From Triticum aestivum (Eukaryota > Streptophyta > Magnoliopsida > Poales > Poaceae), in NCBI RefSeq assembly GCF_018294505.1, contig NC_057814.1:38795239-38859238 (forward strand): 64,000 nucleotides of DNA, read 5' to 3'. Both the position numbers and the translations under genes were made by a program. The notes beneath the pieces were generated by a model, which saw nothing but the letters and a program-made list of their open reading frames with translations, was not told the DNA's origin and made no database searches. Of the stretch, positions 35,258-46,331 are shown piece after piece. The stretch's first letter is position 1, and the number at the start of each line of letters is the position of its first letter.

Positions 35258-35590
35258 AGTCTGACTAAAAATAGTCTCTTTAAGAGGCTAAAGTTCCAAG
35301 CACCCCTAACTAAAGAGGGGCTAAAACTAGTCTTGAGACTAAATTTTTTTAGTCAGGGGTACCCCTACTAAAATGTGGATTAGTCCTCTCTCTACTCATT
35401 TAACTCCTCTCCTTTAACACAGGCGAGTTCTGGATTGGAGGGTTTGGAGGATAATAAATGCTCATTAACTTGATTTTAGCCTTTTTAGTATTTGGATCCA
35501 AGCATGGGTGAGGCTAGCATGTTTTAGTCCCACTACTTTTAGTCGTGGGACTAAAACGTATCCAAGCACCCTCTTAGTTTTATTTGAGGG
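35258..35590. mobile_element. MITE-like sequence rich in TTTTAGTC/GACTAAAA motifs
   Basis: Repeated TTTTAGTC and GACTAAAA in both orientations, and the phrase CCAAGCACCC at 35296 and 35563, suggest one or two nested PIF/Harbinger- or hAT-type MITEs. I could not fix TIRs or a target duplication. It truncates the exonuclease reading frame. Confidence 0.4.
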
Positions 35591-36097
35591 GTGGGTTGTG
35601 CTGGACACCATTATTGTGACTAGCCTTTTTAATAGTACTATATGCATAATTTGGCGATGAGCGCTCTCTATAAGTACTACTAGCAACCCACGATTTAACT
35701 ACTCGCATGCGCGCAGTGGAGTAATAATGTCTTTCTTCCGCCTCACGTCCACTCAATTTGCATGCGCTGTATTAATTGACCATCAATGAAGTGAACGACT
35801 TTACACGCGTCAAATTATCTGGGGTGGATCTTGGTACAAAATTGCATCCACCCCTGTACCCGCGTGTGCGTGCGTGGCGTGCGTGCACATCTTCGCTTCG
35901 TGCATGTACCGCCAGTATGGCTCAGGGAGGATGAGTACATTCTTCTGGAACCAGCAGCATGTCACTGTGATCAATCCACGCAAGGAGGTCGCGACAACGC
36001 CTCCACATGTGCCACATGGCTTCATGAACTGTAAGAGAGACACTGTGTAGCGTGCCATTGGTATTCTAATTTACGTGTTTTGCACATACTCGAAGTA
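35591..36097. other. Non-coding spacer
   Basis: No gene or repeat that I can support. Confidence 0.4.
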
Positions 36098-38295
36098 CTA
36101 GTAAGGTACACGTGCATTGCACGCATCAGATTTTGCAACCAAATTATGAATAAATACCACACTGTAGCATTTAAGCTCTGAGTCATATATGCCTGATGTA
36201 GCCCTTCGTTTAATTCTTATAGTTCATCTCATTCAAAATCAATTAGTTTTTATAAAAAAGCAAAGAACACGGGAATAGGAAAAACATGGGATTATAGTGG
36301 AATGTCGTCTTGAATCCTACAGGATTGTACGAGTGTTTGATTGTGCATAGAAAAAACGCAGAATTCTTTCAAAGAGGTTTGAGTGGATGGGATGTTTCCT
36401 ATGAAATCTAGTGCAAATGAATCATATGGAAAAATTCCTATGGTTTACAATCCTACGAATCAAACAACCAAGATAGGAAAAACTCCTAATGATTAGAATC
36501 CTCCAAAATTCCTTTGAGAATCCTTTGAATCAAAGAAGCCCTTAATCTATTTTATGATTCATGGAATTGTGCGTTGTAAAGCATAAAGTAAAAACAAATA
36601 ATGGGAATTCAACTAGAAAAAAAGTTTGGGCAGTTATGATACGGAAGATTCTAGAACAAAAGAGAACCACTGTTGTTTTGAGGTTTGTGCATTATGCTTA
36701 AGTTCAACCATGGAGTCTGCTAGATTGTACATGTGGCAAAATCCGGTGGGGGGCTAGAAGATGGTGCGAGGGGCCGAGTGGAGGGAGACTATGAAGGAAT
36801 GCACAAGTGCGAGATCGATATTTAGTGAGAGGGGGCGAACATGTGCGCTGTTGCGCGCAGTGGCGGAGCCATGAAAAATAAATGAGCTAGGGGGCCAAGC
36901 ATTGCTAATCCTTTACGAGGAGGGTCAATTCATGAACTTAAACCATTTTTAGCAGCAATTGTCAAACGATCACATTCATATTAGCCTCGAGATATAGTGA
37001 TGTTAGGGGGGAGGGGGGCAGGGCCCTTACTGCCCCATGTCTTCGCCATTGTGCACGCGTCTGAGAGATGAAGCGGAAGGCATGGATGATGAGAGGGGGA
37101 CGTTGGATATATAATTAATGCGGGTGTATTAGCTATATATGTTAATCCTATATAGAGAGGTATAGATTGATCGATGTGGACGTGGGAAAGAGGGTGAGAC
37201 CTCACTGGATATATCGATTGATCGGTTTGTGTGGAAAACTATGAAAGACCTAGCTATATACACACATACATAGAGGAACATCGATCGTTGCGCATGCACG
37301 CGTGAGAGATAAAGAATGCCCGATATGATGGAGAGGGGGATGTGTGTGGGTGTGTGCCTTCATGGGAGACCGACCTGAAGAAAAAGATTGTATGCGTGCG
37401 ATGGATAATGCCGACTGGTAGTGTGTGTGCATGCATGCATGAGAGAAAGTTAGTAGTACAATTATAAAGAGAAGACTACTGTGTGGGTGTAAAAGAATAG
37501 GTGAGGTCATAATCAATGTAAAGTTGAATTCAAATATTTGAATAAGAGATCCTGATGTTTGAAACCCATGCATGCATGAATATAACGGAGATCTGCGCGG
37601 TGTGGTTTGGAAACGAGCATGTTGTAATGTATACACATTGAACAAGGTCAGACTGATTTGAATTTGAGATACCGATGGCAGACATCATTTGGCCACGTCG
37701 CATCCGTGCATGGACACACTATTCTAATTGGAGATGATGGGCGGCTTTCGCATCACATATCTATATCTATACCCCTATATATATATATATATTATATTTT
37801 ACATTTTTTTATATTGTGTGCGGGTAACTTTAACTTTGAAAGATGGTCGTTGGATGAGGCGAATCCGATGGTCCAAAGATGGCAAATTTGAGCACTGCTG
37901 GCCGTTGGATATCATCTAGATTCCACCAGATTTCGCCACATGTATAATCTAGAAGACTCCATGGTTGAACTTAAGCATAATGCACAAACATCAAAACACA
38001 AGCACTTCTTATTTGTTCTAGAATCTTCCGTATCAGAATTGCCCAAATGTTTTTCTACATGATTTGCCATTATTTGTTTTTACTTTATGTCTTACGACGC
38101 ACAATTCCATGAATCTTAAAATAGATTAGCTTTCTTATAAAAACTAGATGATTTTGAATGAAATGAACTATAAGAATTAAACGAACATCTACATCATGCA
38201 TATATGACTCAAAGCTTGCATGCTATAATGTGGTATTTATTCATAATTTGGTTGTCAAATCTCATGCGTGCAATGCACGTGTACCTTACTCTAGT
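36098..38295. mobile_element. DNA element with long inverted repeats, arms about 370 bp
   Basis: The left arm (36098-36748, interrupted by a MITE) and the right arm (37923-38295) are inverted copies. The outer ends read ACTAGTAAGGTACACGTGCA and its inverse; the inner ends are CCGGTGG/CCACCAG. Arm similarity is about 85-90 percent by eye. The 1.2-kb interior has no gene. I found no clear target duplication. A Mutator-like or other foldback transposon is likely. Confidence 0.72.
36265..36542. mobile_element. Tourist-like MITE inside the left arm
   Basis: The right arm of the surrounding element reads straight through AAGC-TAATC (inverse strand), whereas the left arm has about 278 extra bases here, so the other arm acts as the empty site. 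The insert ends ...GAATCAAAGAAGCCCT next to TAA, with a degraded copy (AAA) on the left. It resembles Tourist/PIF-Harbinger elements starting GGGCTTCTTTGATTC. Confidence 0.65.
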
Positions 38296-38847
38296 ATAAA
38301 TGGTGTTTGTGTGTGTTGTGCGTGTTGAGGTGCAAATTGTCTTTTTTTGGGTACACATTAAGCTTGTTCTTCCGAAATTTCAAACCGCGCCTTGTTATGC
38401 CGAAAATTCAAGCTAGCGTCTCTGTCTATCGTGCTGCGAAACTCCCGCCTCTTCAACCCGCACCTTGTTAGCCCGAAATATTTAAGATATATCTTTGTCT
38501 CGTTGTGCTCCGACAACTCCGCGCCTTGCTATTCCGAAATTACAACGCGCGCAAAAACTCCCACCTCCTGAAATCCCGACACGCGAAATGCCCGTGGTAC
38601 CCCTGAACCGAAAGAACCGCCTCAAATCAGTGGGGGTACTTTCGTAACTTACCCCACATTTCGGACAAGCGCGTCTCTAAGCCATGGTTCCCCACTGCCA
38701 TCCCATCCGCCCACCCATTCGTACACCGAGGCCGCGAAAACCCGCGACAAAACCCCACACCCTGCTCCGTCCACCACCCAGCCGGAGCCTCTTCCCCGAC
38801 GACGTCGTCCATAGCAACACCTCGACGTCCCTCATCCACCGTACCGG
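38296..38847. other. Region upstream of the multi-exon pseudogene
   Basis: No ORF is supported. GC content rises towards 38600, and the repeated phrase GCCTTGTTATxCCGAAAT occurs three times at 38390-38540. It may contain the promoter of the gene that follows. Confidence 0.4.
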
Positions 38848-39835
38848 ATGAGGATCTGTCGTCGATCTCATCGTCCCGCCGGCTCAACCACCCCGTCCTC
38901 CACCTCCAAGGAGCCGCCCCAACGTTCCCCTCGTCTTTCGCGCCACCTCCATTCCCACACCGCCGTCTTCACCTGCACCACCGATAGAGCATCATCATCA
39001 CCGTTTCCTCGGATGAAGCTGCGGCCTAATCGGCGCCACCAAAGAGGTTGTACACTAATCGCCGCATTTTCTTCTTGATTCGATCTCACGGTGCTGCCGG
39101 CGCTCGGTCCCGAGCCGACATGGCGCGGCTCCATCTACGGCGGCGTCGCCGGCCACTTCCTCCACGGCGTCGCTCCCTCGGCGGCGACGTCCACATCAGT
39201 TGGAGCTGCAGCTGCTTTAGCTCTCGCTCGCGCTGCTGCTTTGCTGTTGCTCTCGGTCCCCTGCCTAGTCTGCTCTTGCTATTGCTCTTGCTCGCGCTGC
39301 TGCTCTCGCTCTTGCTCGCGCTGCTGCTCTCGCTCTTGCTCTTGCTTGCAATGCTGCTCCGATTTAGCTACACTTCAGTCGACTGAATCGACTTTTGGGT
39401 CAGTCGATTTTCAGGGGGTGGGGGGGGGCTCACCGGGGTGAAGGAAGAACCAGCCACAGCGGGGAGGGGGGCTCGCCGGAGAGGTACCCCACTATCTATC
39501 TTAGGGTTCAGGATGGGGGCGGTGGTCGCCGGCGGTGGCGGGGCGGTGGCGTGGGGATCGCCGGAGAAAAAGCTCGGCACGGGGGGGCCTAGAGGGATGG
39601 CCGGGGCGGCGGCGGACCGGTGGTGGGGAGTGTTTTCGGGGCGGGCGGGGCGGCGCATCGCCGGCCGCGGGCGGCGGGGGGCTGCTGTTTGGCCGGTGGT
39701 GGCTGGCGGCTCAGGGGGGTGGAGGTTGAAGATGAACCACATGCCCTTGATTTCGTATCCAACGGCTGCAAAATCGACTGACCAGAGATGAAAAAGTCAG
39801 TCGACCGACGTGTAGCCTCACCTTGCTAGTGCGTT

Positions 39836-39950
39836 CAGTTTCGACCGCAAAATTCAGTTTCGACAGCAAAATTCAGTTTCGACAGTTAAGTTCAGTTTCG
39901 ACAGTTAAGTTCAGTTTCGACAGTTAAATTCGGTTTCGACAGTTAAGTTC
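39836..39950 (+). repeat. 19-bp minisatellite, six copies
   Basis: Unit CAGTTTCGACAGTTAAGTT with small changes, in perfect register from 39836 to 39950, inside the first proposed intron of the multi-exon pseudogene. Confidence 0.88.
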
Positions 39951-40539
39951 AGAGATGAGCGGCTGATGTATTTTACATCTAGCACTTTGTGGTTATGTAT
40001 TTTACGTCATGTATTGGAGATGCTATTAGAATTCCACTCAGGTTAACGTTGTTCGTTGTCTCTCTTGTCCTGCTTCAGCCTCGGCGTCGTACAACTCACC
40101 GGAGCTGCTCCAACGACGAAACCCTCCATCACAGCGGAGCAGTACCTCGGGCTCCATCTCCAGACGCCTAAGATCTTCTTCCCCTCCTCCGACAGCCAAG
40201 TCAGCCGGAGCATCCTCACCGGCCAACCCAATCACGCTGAGATCGACATGGCTTCGCCAAAGAGGTTGTACACTTGTTGCATCTCTTTTTTACTCTACAT
40301 GTTATATATATTGTCCACTGAGCACTCGTAGTAACGGGAAATACGATTATTTTATCCTACTATATGACAAGCAGTGAGGTACCAGGCAACTTAGCTATCC
40401 GTGATGGACTCTCTTGAACGCCATCATTATTTATCTCTGCGCGTTTGAGCTGTGCATTTGTCGATGGGCCTGGGAGTTGAGCTAGTATGGCAGTGGCCTG
40501 GGTCCAAAGTAATAGAAGTAGCACAAAAACATTTTTTTA

Positions 40540-41011
40540 GTGTAGGATTTTCCTTGCTCAAGCCTGCCTACTAGAATCGCCAGTGCTTGAAAGGAAAAGT
40601 GAATGAAAAACATCGGAATTGGAAAGTTTCCTATGGTACTACTTTTCATGAATTTGGTGCAAAGGAATGGAGCAAAGGAAAACTGTAGGATTTGTTCCTT
40701 TAGTGTCTCCTTGAAAGAAAAACCGTAGGAATTCTAATTTCCACTTCTCCTCCTTTTCATATTCCTATTCATCAAGCACAAGACTAAGAGATAGTAGCAT
40801 AATAGCATTATAACCGTACATTTTCTTGTGGTTTGACTTAATCTCACCATGCTTTTTTGCATCCTGTGATCTTCCAATTGTTGTGAATCAAACACCCAGA
40901 TTGGCAGAAATCCTGTGTTTTTAAATTCTCTGTTTTGCACATGCATTCCTATCCTATTCCTGTCTATTTCCTATCCCTGCATTGTTAGAATCCTCAAATT
41001 CAAACAAGCCC
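40540..41011. mobile_element. Tourist-like MITE, degraded
   Basis: The right end GAATCCTCAAATTCAAACAAGCCC lies next to TTA (41012-41014) and resembles the MITE at 36265-36542. A TTA also precedes the proposed left end at 40540, but left-end similarity is poor. It lies in the intron between the second and third exon-like blocks. Confidence 0.4.
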
Positions 41012-41929
41012 TTACTCAATTACTTTTGTTACAGATATGTGTCAAAGAAAACCTTGTGTGGTCTGTCCTACTCCTGCGGCGCTGTGTTCCACCCTAGCTC
41101 AGCTGCTCCAACGATGGAAGGGTTCACCACAGCAGGGATCCGCTCTCCAGACTGTCTTTCGCCGCCTCAGATCTTCTTCCCCGCCGCCGGCAGCCACGGC
41201 AACTGCATTACCATCATCAACTGAGCAGATGACCTTGAGGACTACACGGGTCCGCAAGAGAGGTCGCACTCTTCCATGTCTGCTTACATTATGCGTCGCT
41301 TAATATGATGACATGCTACATTATCGTCGTGTTCACCTATTAGACTCCGAGTCAGGTCCAAACTAATGCTGAAACTTGAGTTTTTAAATGGTTGTGGGGT
41401 ACATATTGGGGCAACAATCAGTACTATCTGTCTACTATCTGGTTAATCTCCGGTGTCTACTATGAGTTTCATATTGGGTGCAAACAAACATTAAAGGAGC
41501 CATTATCTGTATTTTTTAACTAAAGCTATTATCTGCCTGCTATCATTGGTTTTGGGTCTATGCACAGTTTGCTACCATCACTCTGGATTTGTGCATGCAC
41601 TCCTTACATAATCTCACTATGTTTTATTCCTATGCATGCCAGTTATTGTACACAATGGAACTGATCATGTAGAGCAAAAGAGACGAGCCTTGCGTGGCAA
41701 TAAAATTTCATGCAGACGTCGTTCCATGGTGGGTGCAAAGGTAGCTCCCCTCCACCCATTTCGGATCGTAATCAAGAGGAAGATAACTGTTCTGAGGGGG
41801 ATTCAGAAGGAGAAGACCACTCCTATTTACCCCATGAGGTCTTCGCTCTAACTTGGCATGCTGATGTTGGTAATATCATGCATATGGTGCCTTGCATTGC
41901 TTACTGTATACATTAAAGATGTCATCTGC

Positions 41930-43400
41930 TTAGTTTAGACATGCTTTGTGTCAATGCCATCTGTTTAGTTTCTTTATCGTATATGTGAATCATGCAATGC
42001 CATCTTGTCTAGCCAGGCATCATATATGTGAATTTTACAATGCCACCCTGGTTAGCCAGTCATCTTATATGTGAATTATATCATGCCATCATTTTTTTAT
42101 TACGTGTTAAATTTGTCAACAATTTTAGTACATTCAATTACTCTTCCTGTGCATCAGCCATTCGGCACGGTCATGGAAAAACCTGGAGTGGAAACAAGGT
42201 CTTCAGAGCAGACAATGCTATCTGACGAAGCGCATGTCTTCCTGGTTATCGATAGCTCCTCAGAGGAGGATTCAGAGACAGATGACCAGTCATATTTCCC
42301 CCCGTGGTGCATGCCCTAACTTGGCAGGGTTATGTTGCTCATATCGTGCGTATGGTATCTTGCATTGCTATGTCATTTGCTTAGTTTAGACATGCTTTGT
42401 GTGAATGCCACCTGTTTAGTGTCTAATTACCATATATGTGAATTATGCAATGCCATCTTGTTGCAAGACATTATATATGTGAATTATGCAATGTTATCTT
42501 GTTGCAAGGCATTATGTATGTGAATTATGCAATGCCATGCTGTTTAGGCAAGCGTCATATATGTGAATTATATCATGCCGTCCTTTTTTTGTATTTCTCA
42601 TTGCTTTTGTCGACAATGTTTGTATATTCAACCGCTCTTCCTGTGCATCAGCCATTTGAATTGGTGATGGAGAAATCTGGAGTGAAAACAAGGTCTTCAG
42701 AGCAGACAATGCTACCTGCTGAAGCAGATATCTTGCTGGTTACAGATAGCTCTTCAGAGGAGGATTCAGAGGCAGATGACCAGTCCTATTATCCCCCTGA
42801 GGTGTATGCACAAACTTGGCAGGGTTATATTACTCATATAATGCATATGTTGTATTGCAATGCTTAGTTTTTACATCATATACACAATATTAAATGCCAT
42901 CTCCTTAGTTGACACATCATATATGCGATTGCCCTCTGCTCACTTCCTTAGTATATAAATCATATATTTGAATTATGTCATGCCATGATGTTTACATAGA
43001 CAACATGTATCTGAATTATGGCATGCCAATCCATTTTCTAAAGACATAATATAGTTATATCATCTCATCCTGTTTACATAGTCATCATATTTTAAATTAT
43101 GTCATTCTATCCGTGAATTATATCATGCCATCATGTTTCCATCGACGGCATGTTTGTGATTTATGGCATGCCAACCACTTTAATAGACACATCGTATAGT
43201 TATATCATGTCATCCTGTTTACATAGTCATCATATTTTGAAGTATGTCATTCTATCCTGTTTAGTTAGCCATCATACATGTGAAATTGTGTCATGCTATC
43301 CTGTTTAATTAGCCATCATATATGTGAAATTATGTCCTACTATTCTGTTTGCTTAGACAACATAAATGTGAATTATTTCATGCCCTGTTTTCTTCCCTAC
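41930..43400 (+). repeat. Dispersed minisatellite in introns, about 40-bp unit
   Basis: Many imperfect copies of CATATATGTGAATTATGCAATGCCATCCTGTTTAGTTAG type fill the introns between the duplicated exons: 41985-42110, 42365-42590 and 42860-43390. Exon and intron repeats were probably duplicated together. Confidence 0.75.
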
Positions 43401-44753
43401 TATCCATTGCACCTGTCTATCTTACAATGTCTGTACATTCAATTACTTTTCTTGTTTATCAGCCATTTCAATTGGAGGGAGTGATGGCAGTATCTGTGGG
43501 AGTAAAAACACGGTCTTCAGAAAAGATCATGCTACCTGTCGATGCAGATAGAACCACGGTTGTACTTGCCCAAGAACCAGCCCCACCACACATAACCCAC
43601 ACTCATGCAGATTGTACCCCTACCCAGTTGGATAGAGAACCAGCTACACCCCTTCTAACCCCAACCCCAGCAGATAGACACCCAGTTCCCGTTGACACAG
43701 CACCATCTCCACCACAGAGCACACCCAAACACGAGTAGTTAGTAAGGCAACTGCAGTGCCCAAATCACGAGGACCACCACTCCGAACCCGAAGTCAACGC
43801 TTAAAGCAGAAGAAGAATTGTTCTCAGGTCAGGTTTCGTAGCTATGGTTCATACTACTTTGCTCCTGCATCACTGTGTTTACTGATACCAACTAATTTCA
43901 AATTTGAAGGATGCAATTGAAACTCCAATGGCGCAACAGGTATGTTTTAAACCTGTTTCTTCAACGTGTTTGGCTGTTTGCTGTTGTAACTTGCTCTATG
44001 TTGATTTCAATTTCAATTGAATAAACAGTTATGTTCTCATGCCATGCACATTACAAGTGTTGTTATTGCTGTGTAGTTTCCCACACTTATATTCTGTCTA
44101 TGCTGCTTTGTCTTAAATAGATATGATTCGAACTGTATCTATCTTGATTTGGCAACATAAACTAGAATGATATAGACCATACAGTGACCATACTACATAG
44201 ATATATGTTTGTTTCATGCTGTTATCCTGTCCACCTTACTACTGAACTGGTTTACCAAAATGAGTTTCATATACTACATTGTAAACCTGAGATGTGTTTG
44301 TTTGTTTCTCTTTTAGAACGCGGATAAAATATTGGAGAAGAGTACCCTGTTATGCAATGGTAAAGGAAGTAATGCAGATAAGGTTCAAGATAGTGAGACA
44401 TCCCTGTTGGTCTCCAAGAAAGCTGATAAAAACTATATTGAAGACACTGAGACAACCCCAAAGTCCTGTCTTGATGTAGTGTTCGAGTTACTGGCTACCA
44501 CTGCTGGCACCAGCTCTTCGAACTCGTTGCCTGAATCAGTTCGGCTTCTTGAGTCTCAACTTCAAGTTGAAAGACATCGATCAGATGTTATGTGACAGGA
44601 AGCCGAAGGACTGAGGAAGTCCCTGCAGAATTCAGATGCATACTTTCTGGTGCAACAGCAAGCGCTGGAGGACTTAAGCGCCAAACAAGAGAAAGTTAAT
44701 AAGCTTGCTAAGCATCTTGCCAGCATTATGGGTACCCAGGATATTGTTTCTTG

Positions 44754-45043
44754 AGCTCTTCTGAAGTGGTTTCAGTTCTGGACTTGTTTTGCTGCGGCGT
44801 TTATATGCTGCTGTGTTCCCTATATTTGCACTGGTGGCGAACTTTGATGCCCAGTGGATGTAATATGTGTAATAGCCGTGATAGCCTAGTGTAAGTTGCT
44901 TGCTTATTTATTTCCTTGTTGTCTTGTTTATTTGTTTGCTTGTAGTCAGTACAGTTCTTTTTCTGCGGTTTGCTAGTGGCTACAATAACCTATTTTTTAA
45001 AACTAGGCCACAATAACCATGGGCTAATATTTACTGTAGTGAC
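44754..45043. other. 3' flank of the multi-exon pseudogene
   Basis: T-rich sequence following the TGA at 44751-44753. It probably includes the 3' UTR. No other feature is seen. Confidence 0.4.
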
Positions 45044-45232
45044 ACTGGGCCTCCTACGGGCCGTAGAAACAGTGGGCCTTCTACGGGCCGTAGAAACAGT
45101 GGGCCTTCTACGGGCTGTAGAAACAATGGGCCTTCTACGGGCCATAGAAACAGTGGGCCTTCTACGGGCCATAGAAACAATGGGCCTTCTATGGGTCGTA
45201 TCATCAATGGGCCTTATACGGGCCGTATGATC
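45044..45232 (+). repeat. 27-bp tandem repeat, seven copies
   Basis: Unit AGTGGGCCTTCTACGGGCCG plus TAGAAAC, at 45044, 45071, 45098, 45125, 45152, 45179 and 45206. The open frame across it merely reflects a period divisible by three. It begins the GGGCC-rich subterminal zone of the giant CACTA element. Confidence 0.9.
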
Positions 45233-46331
45233 GATTGGCCAAACATGGGCCAAACTGACCGCATTCTGGCCGTAACCGGGCTAGAGTTGGAGAGTTGGAA
45301 TCGTCCATTCATGGGCCGACCATAACGGGCCATCGTTAATAGGCCGTATTTGATGACGCTATGAAAACGGCCCAACATATTAACGGACCACAAACGGGCC
45401 GACTGTAACCACGGGCTGAATTTGGCCCACAAGTAGAAAATGACAGTAACGAGCCGTAAGTAAACGAATGCTGGAAAATAGCCCAAGAATAAATGGGCTC
45501 TGAGAAGGCCGAAAGATAACATGGGTTGGAAACGGCCCAACGGAATGACGGGCCATTAATGGGTATAAAGTGATACACTGTTCTTTACGAGCCAGTTTCA
45601 CCACGGGCCGTTAATGGGTGTAAAGTGATACACTATTCATTACGGGCCAGTTTCACCACGGGCCGAAAGACGTCATGGGCCATACATGGGCCAGAAGTGA
45701 AAATGGGCTGGAATCATATTGGGTGGCCCAGATGACGCTACTGGGCCTAATTCGAATAGGGCGTAACGGGCCTTGGGTTAGCGGGCTGTAAATGGGCTAT
45801 ATGCGAACAGGCCGTTAACAGGCTTTCCATGGCCCGGCCCGCCACCTTTTGACCAAGTCAAACGGGCCGGCCTTTTCACAGGAATGGGCCTCTGTTGGGC
45901 CGTGCCACGTGTCGACGCATCATAGGCGCCTTCTGTCCAATGAGTGGATGACATCTGTCCCAGCGATGAGCCGACACGTGTTTCCTCCAGCCAATGATGA
46001 TTTTACACATGGAAAATCCCCATTGGTCGGGGCTGTTAACGGGTTATCGGATCCAAAACCTGACCTAATAGCTTAACGGCGTTCCATTACGGTGGATGCC
46101 ACGTGTCGGTCACCCTTGACGAAAGCACTTCTGTGACGCGCGATTTATCGTCATGGAAGTGGACACTTCGGTGATGATAATTTTGGTAATGTCATGGAAC
46201 ACTTCTACGACAGCACATGTATGACTATCTTGATTCTGTCATAAATTTGTCATGGATGTACATGCATGACAAAAAACGCGACCTACTGTGACAAACACGT
46301 ATCATCACGGAAGTGTATTTTTTTTGTAGTG
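45233..46331. repeat. GGGCC-rich subterminal zone and right TIR of the giant CACTA element
   Basis: From 45233 to about 45860 the motif ACGGGCC/GGCCCA recurs every 15-30 bp in both orientations. From 46130 to the end, TGACA/TCATGG-type motifs match the left subterminal zone. The terminal TTTTTTTGTAGTG closes the element at 46331. Confidence 0.8.

Larger units (their letters stand above)
38848..44753 (+). pseudogene. Decayed multi-exon gene with duplicated exons and a coiled-coil C-terminus
   Basis: Exon-like blocks on the plus strand, each bounded by plausible AG/GT sites: about 38848-39050, 40079-40263, 41035-41262, 41650-41880, 42155-42320, 42651-42825, 43463-43738 and 44317-44753. Blocks 2 and 3 are alike (A-A-P-T-x-K/E). 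Blocks 5, 6 and 7 share a start at CATCAG or TATCAG followed by CCATT. Blocks 5 and 6 share the acidic segment DSSSEEDSE, and block 4 is related. The last block has a helical tail (L-L-E-S-Q-L-Q-V-E-R, then Q-Q-Q-A-L-E-D-L-S-A-K-Q-E-K). An in-frame TGA at 44593-44595 breaks it, and block 5 has an indel near 42302. Function is unrecognised. It is either a CACTA accessory gene or a captured host gene; the exon model is tentative. Confidence 0.45.
15410..46331. mobile_element. Giant 30.9-kb CACTA transposon without visible transposase
   Basis: The left end starts CACTACAAAAAAAAGACAC and the right end, reverse-complemented, starts CACTACAAAAAAAATACAC. About 24 of the first 27 bases agree. Target duplication TCT is present on both sides (15407-15409 and 46332-46334). 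Removing the element rejoins one Copia reading frame exactly, which is strong proof of the boundaries. Both ends have subterminal TGACA/TATGACG-type repeats. Inside are minisatellites, a nine-unit tandem array, MITEs, a long inverted-repeat element and gene fragments. I find no TNP2-like transposase, so the element is probably non-autonomous. Confidence 0.9.

Noticed and set aside
39088..39441. Leucine-rich, membrane-like 112-116 aa ORFs
   Set aside because: They come from CTGCTCTTG-type low-complexity DNA, and the hydrophobicity follows from the repeat.
44970..45230. 86-aa protein with a repeated L-L-R-A-V-E-T motif
   Set aside because: It is the translation of a 27-bp tandem repeat whose length is divisible by three. 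The opposite strand is equally open.
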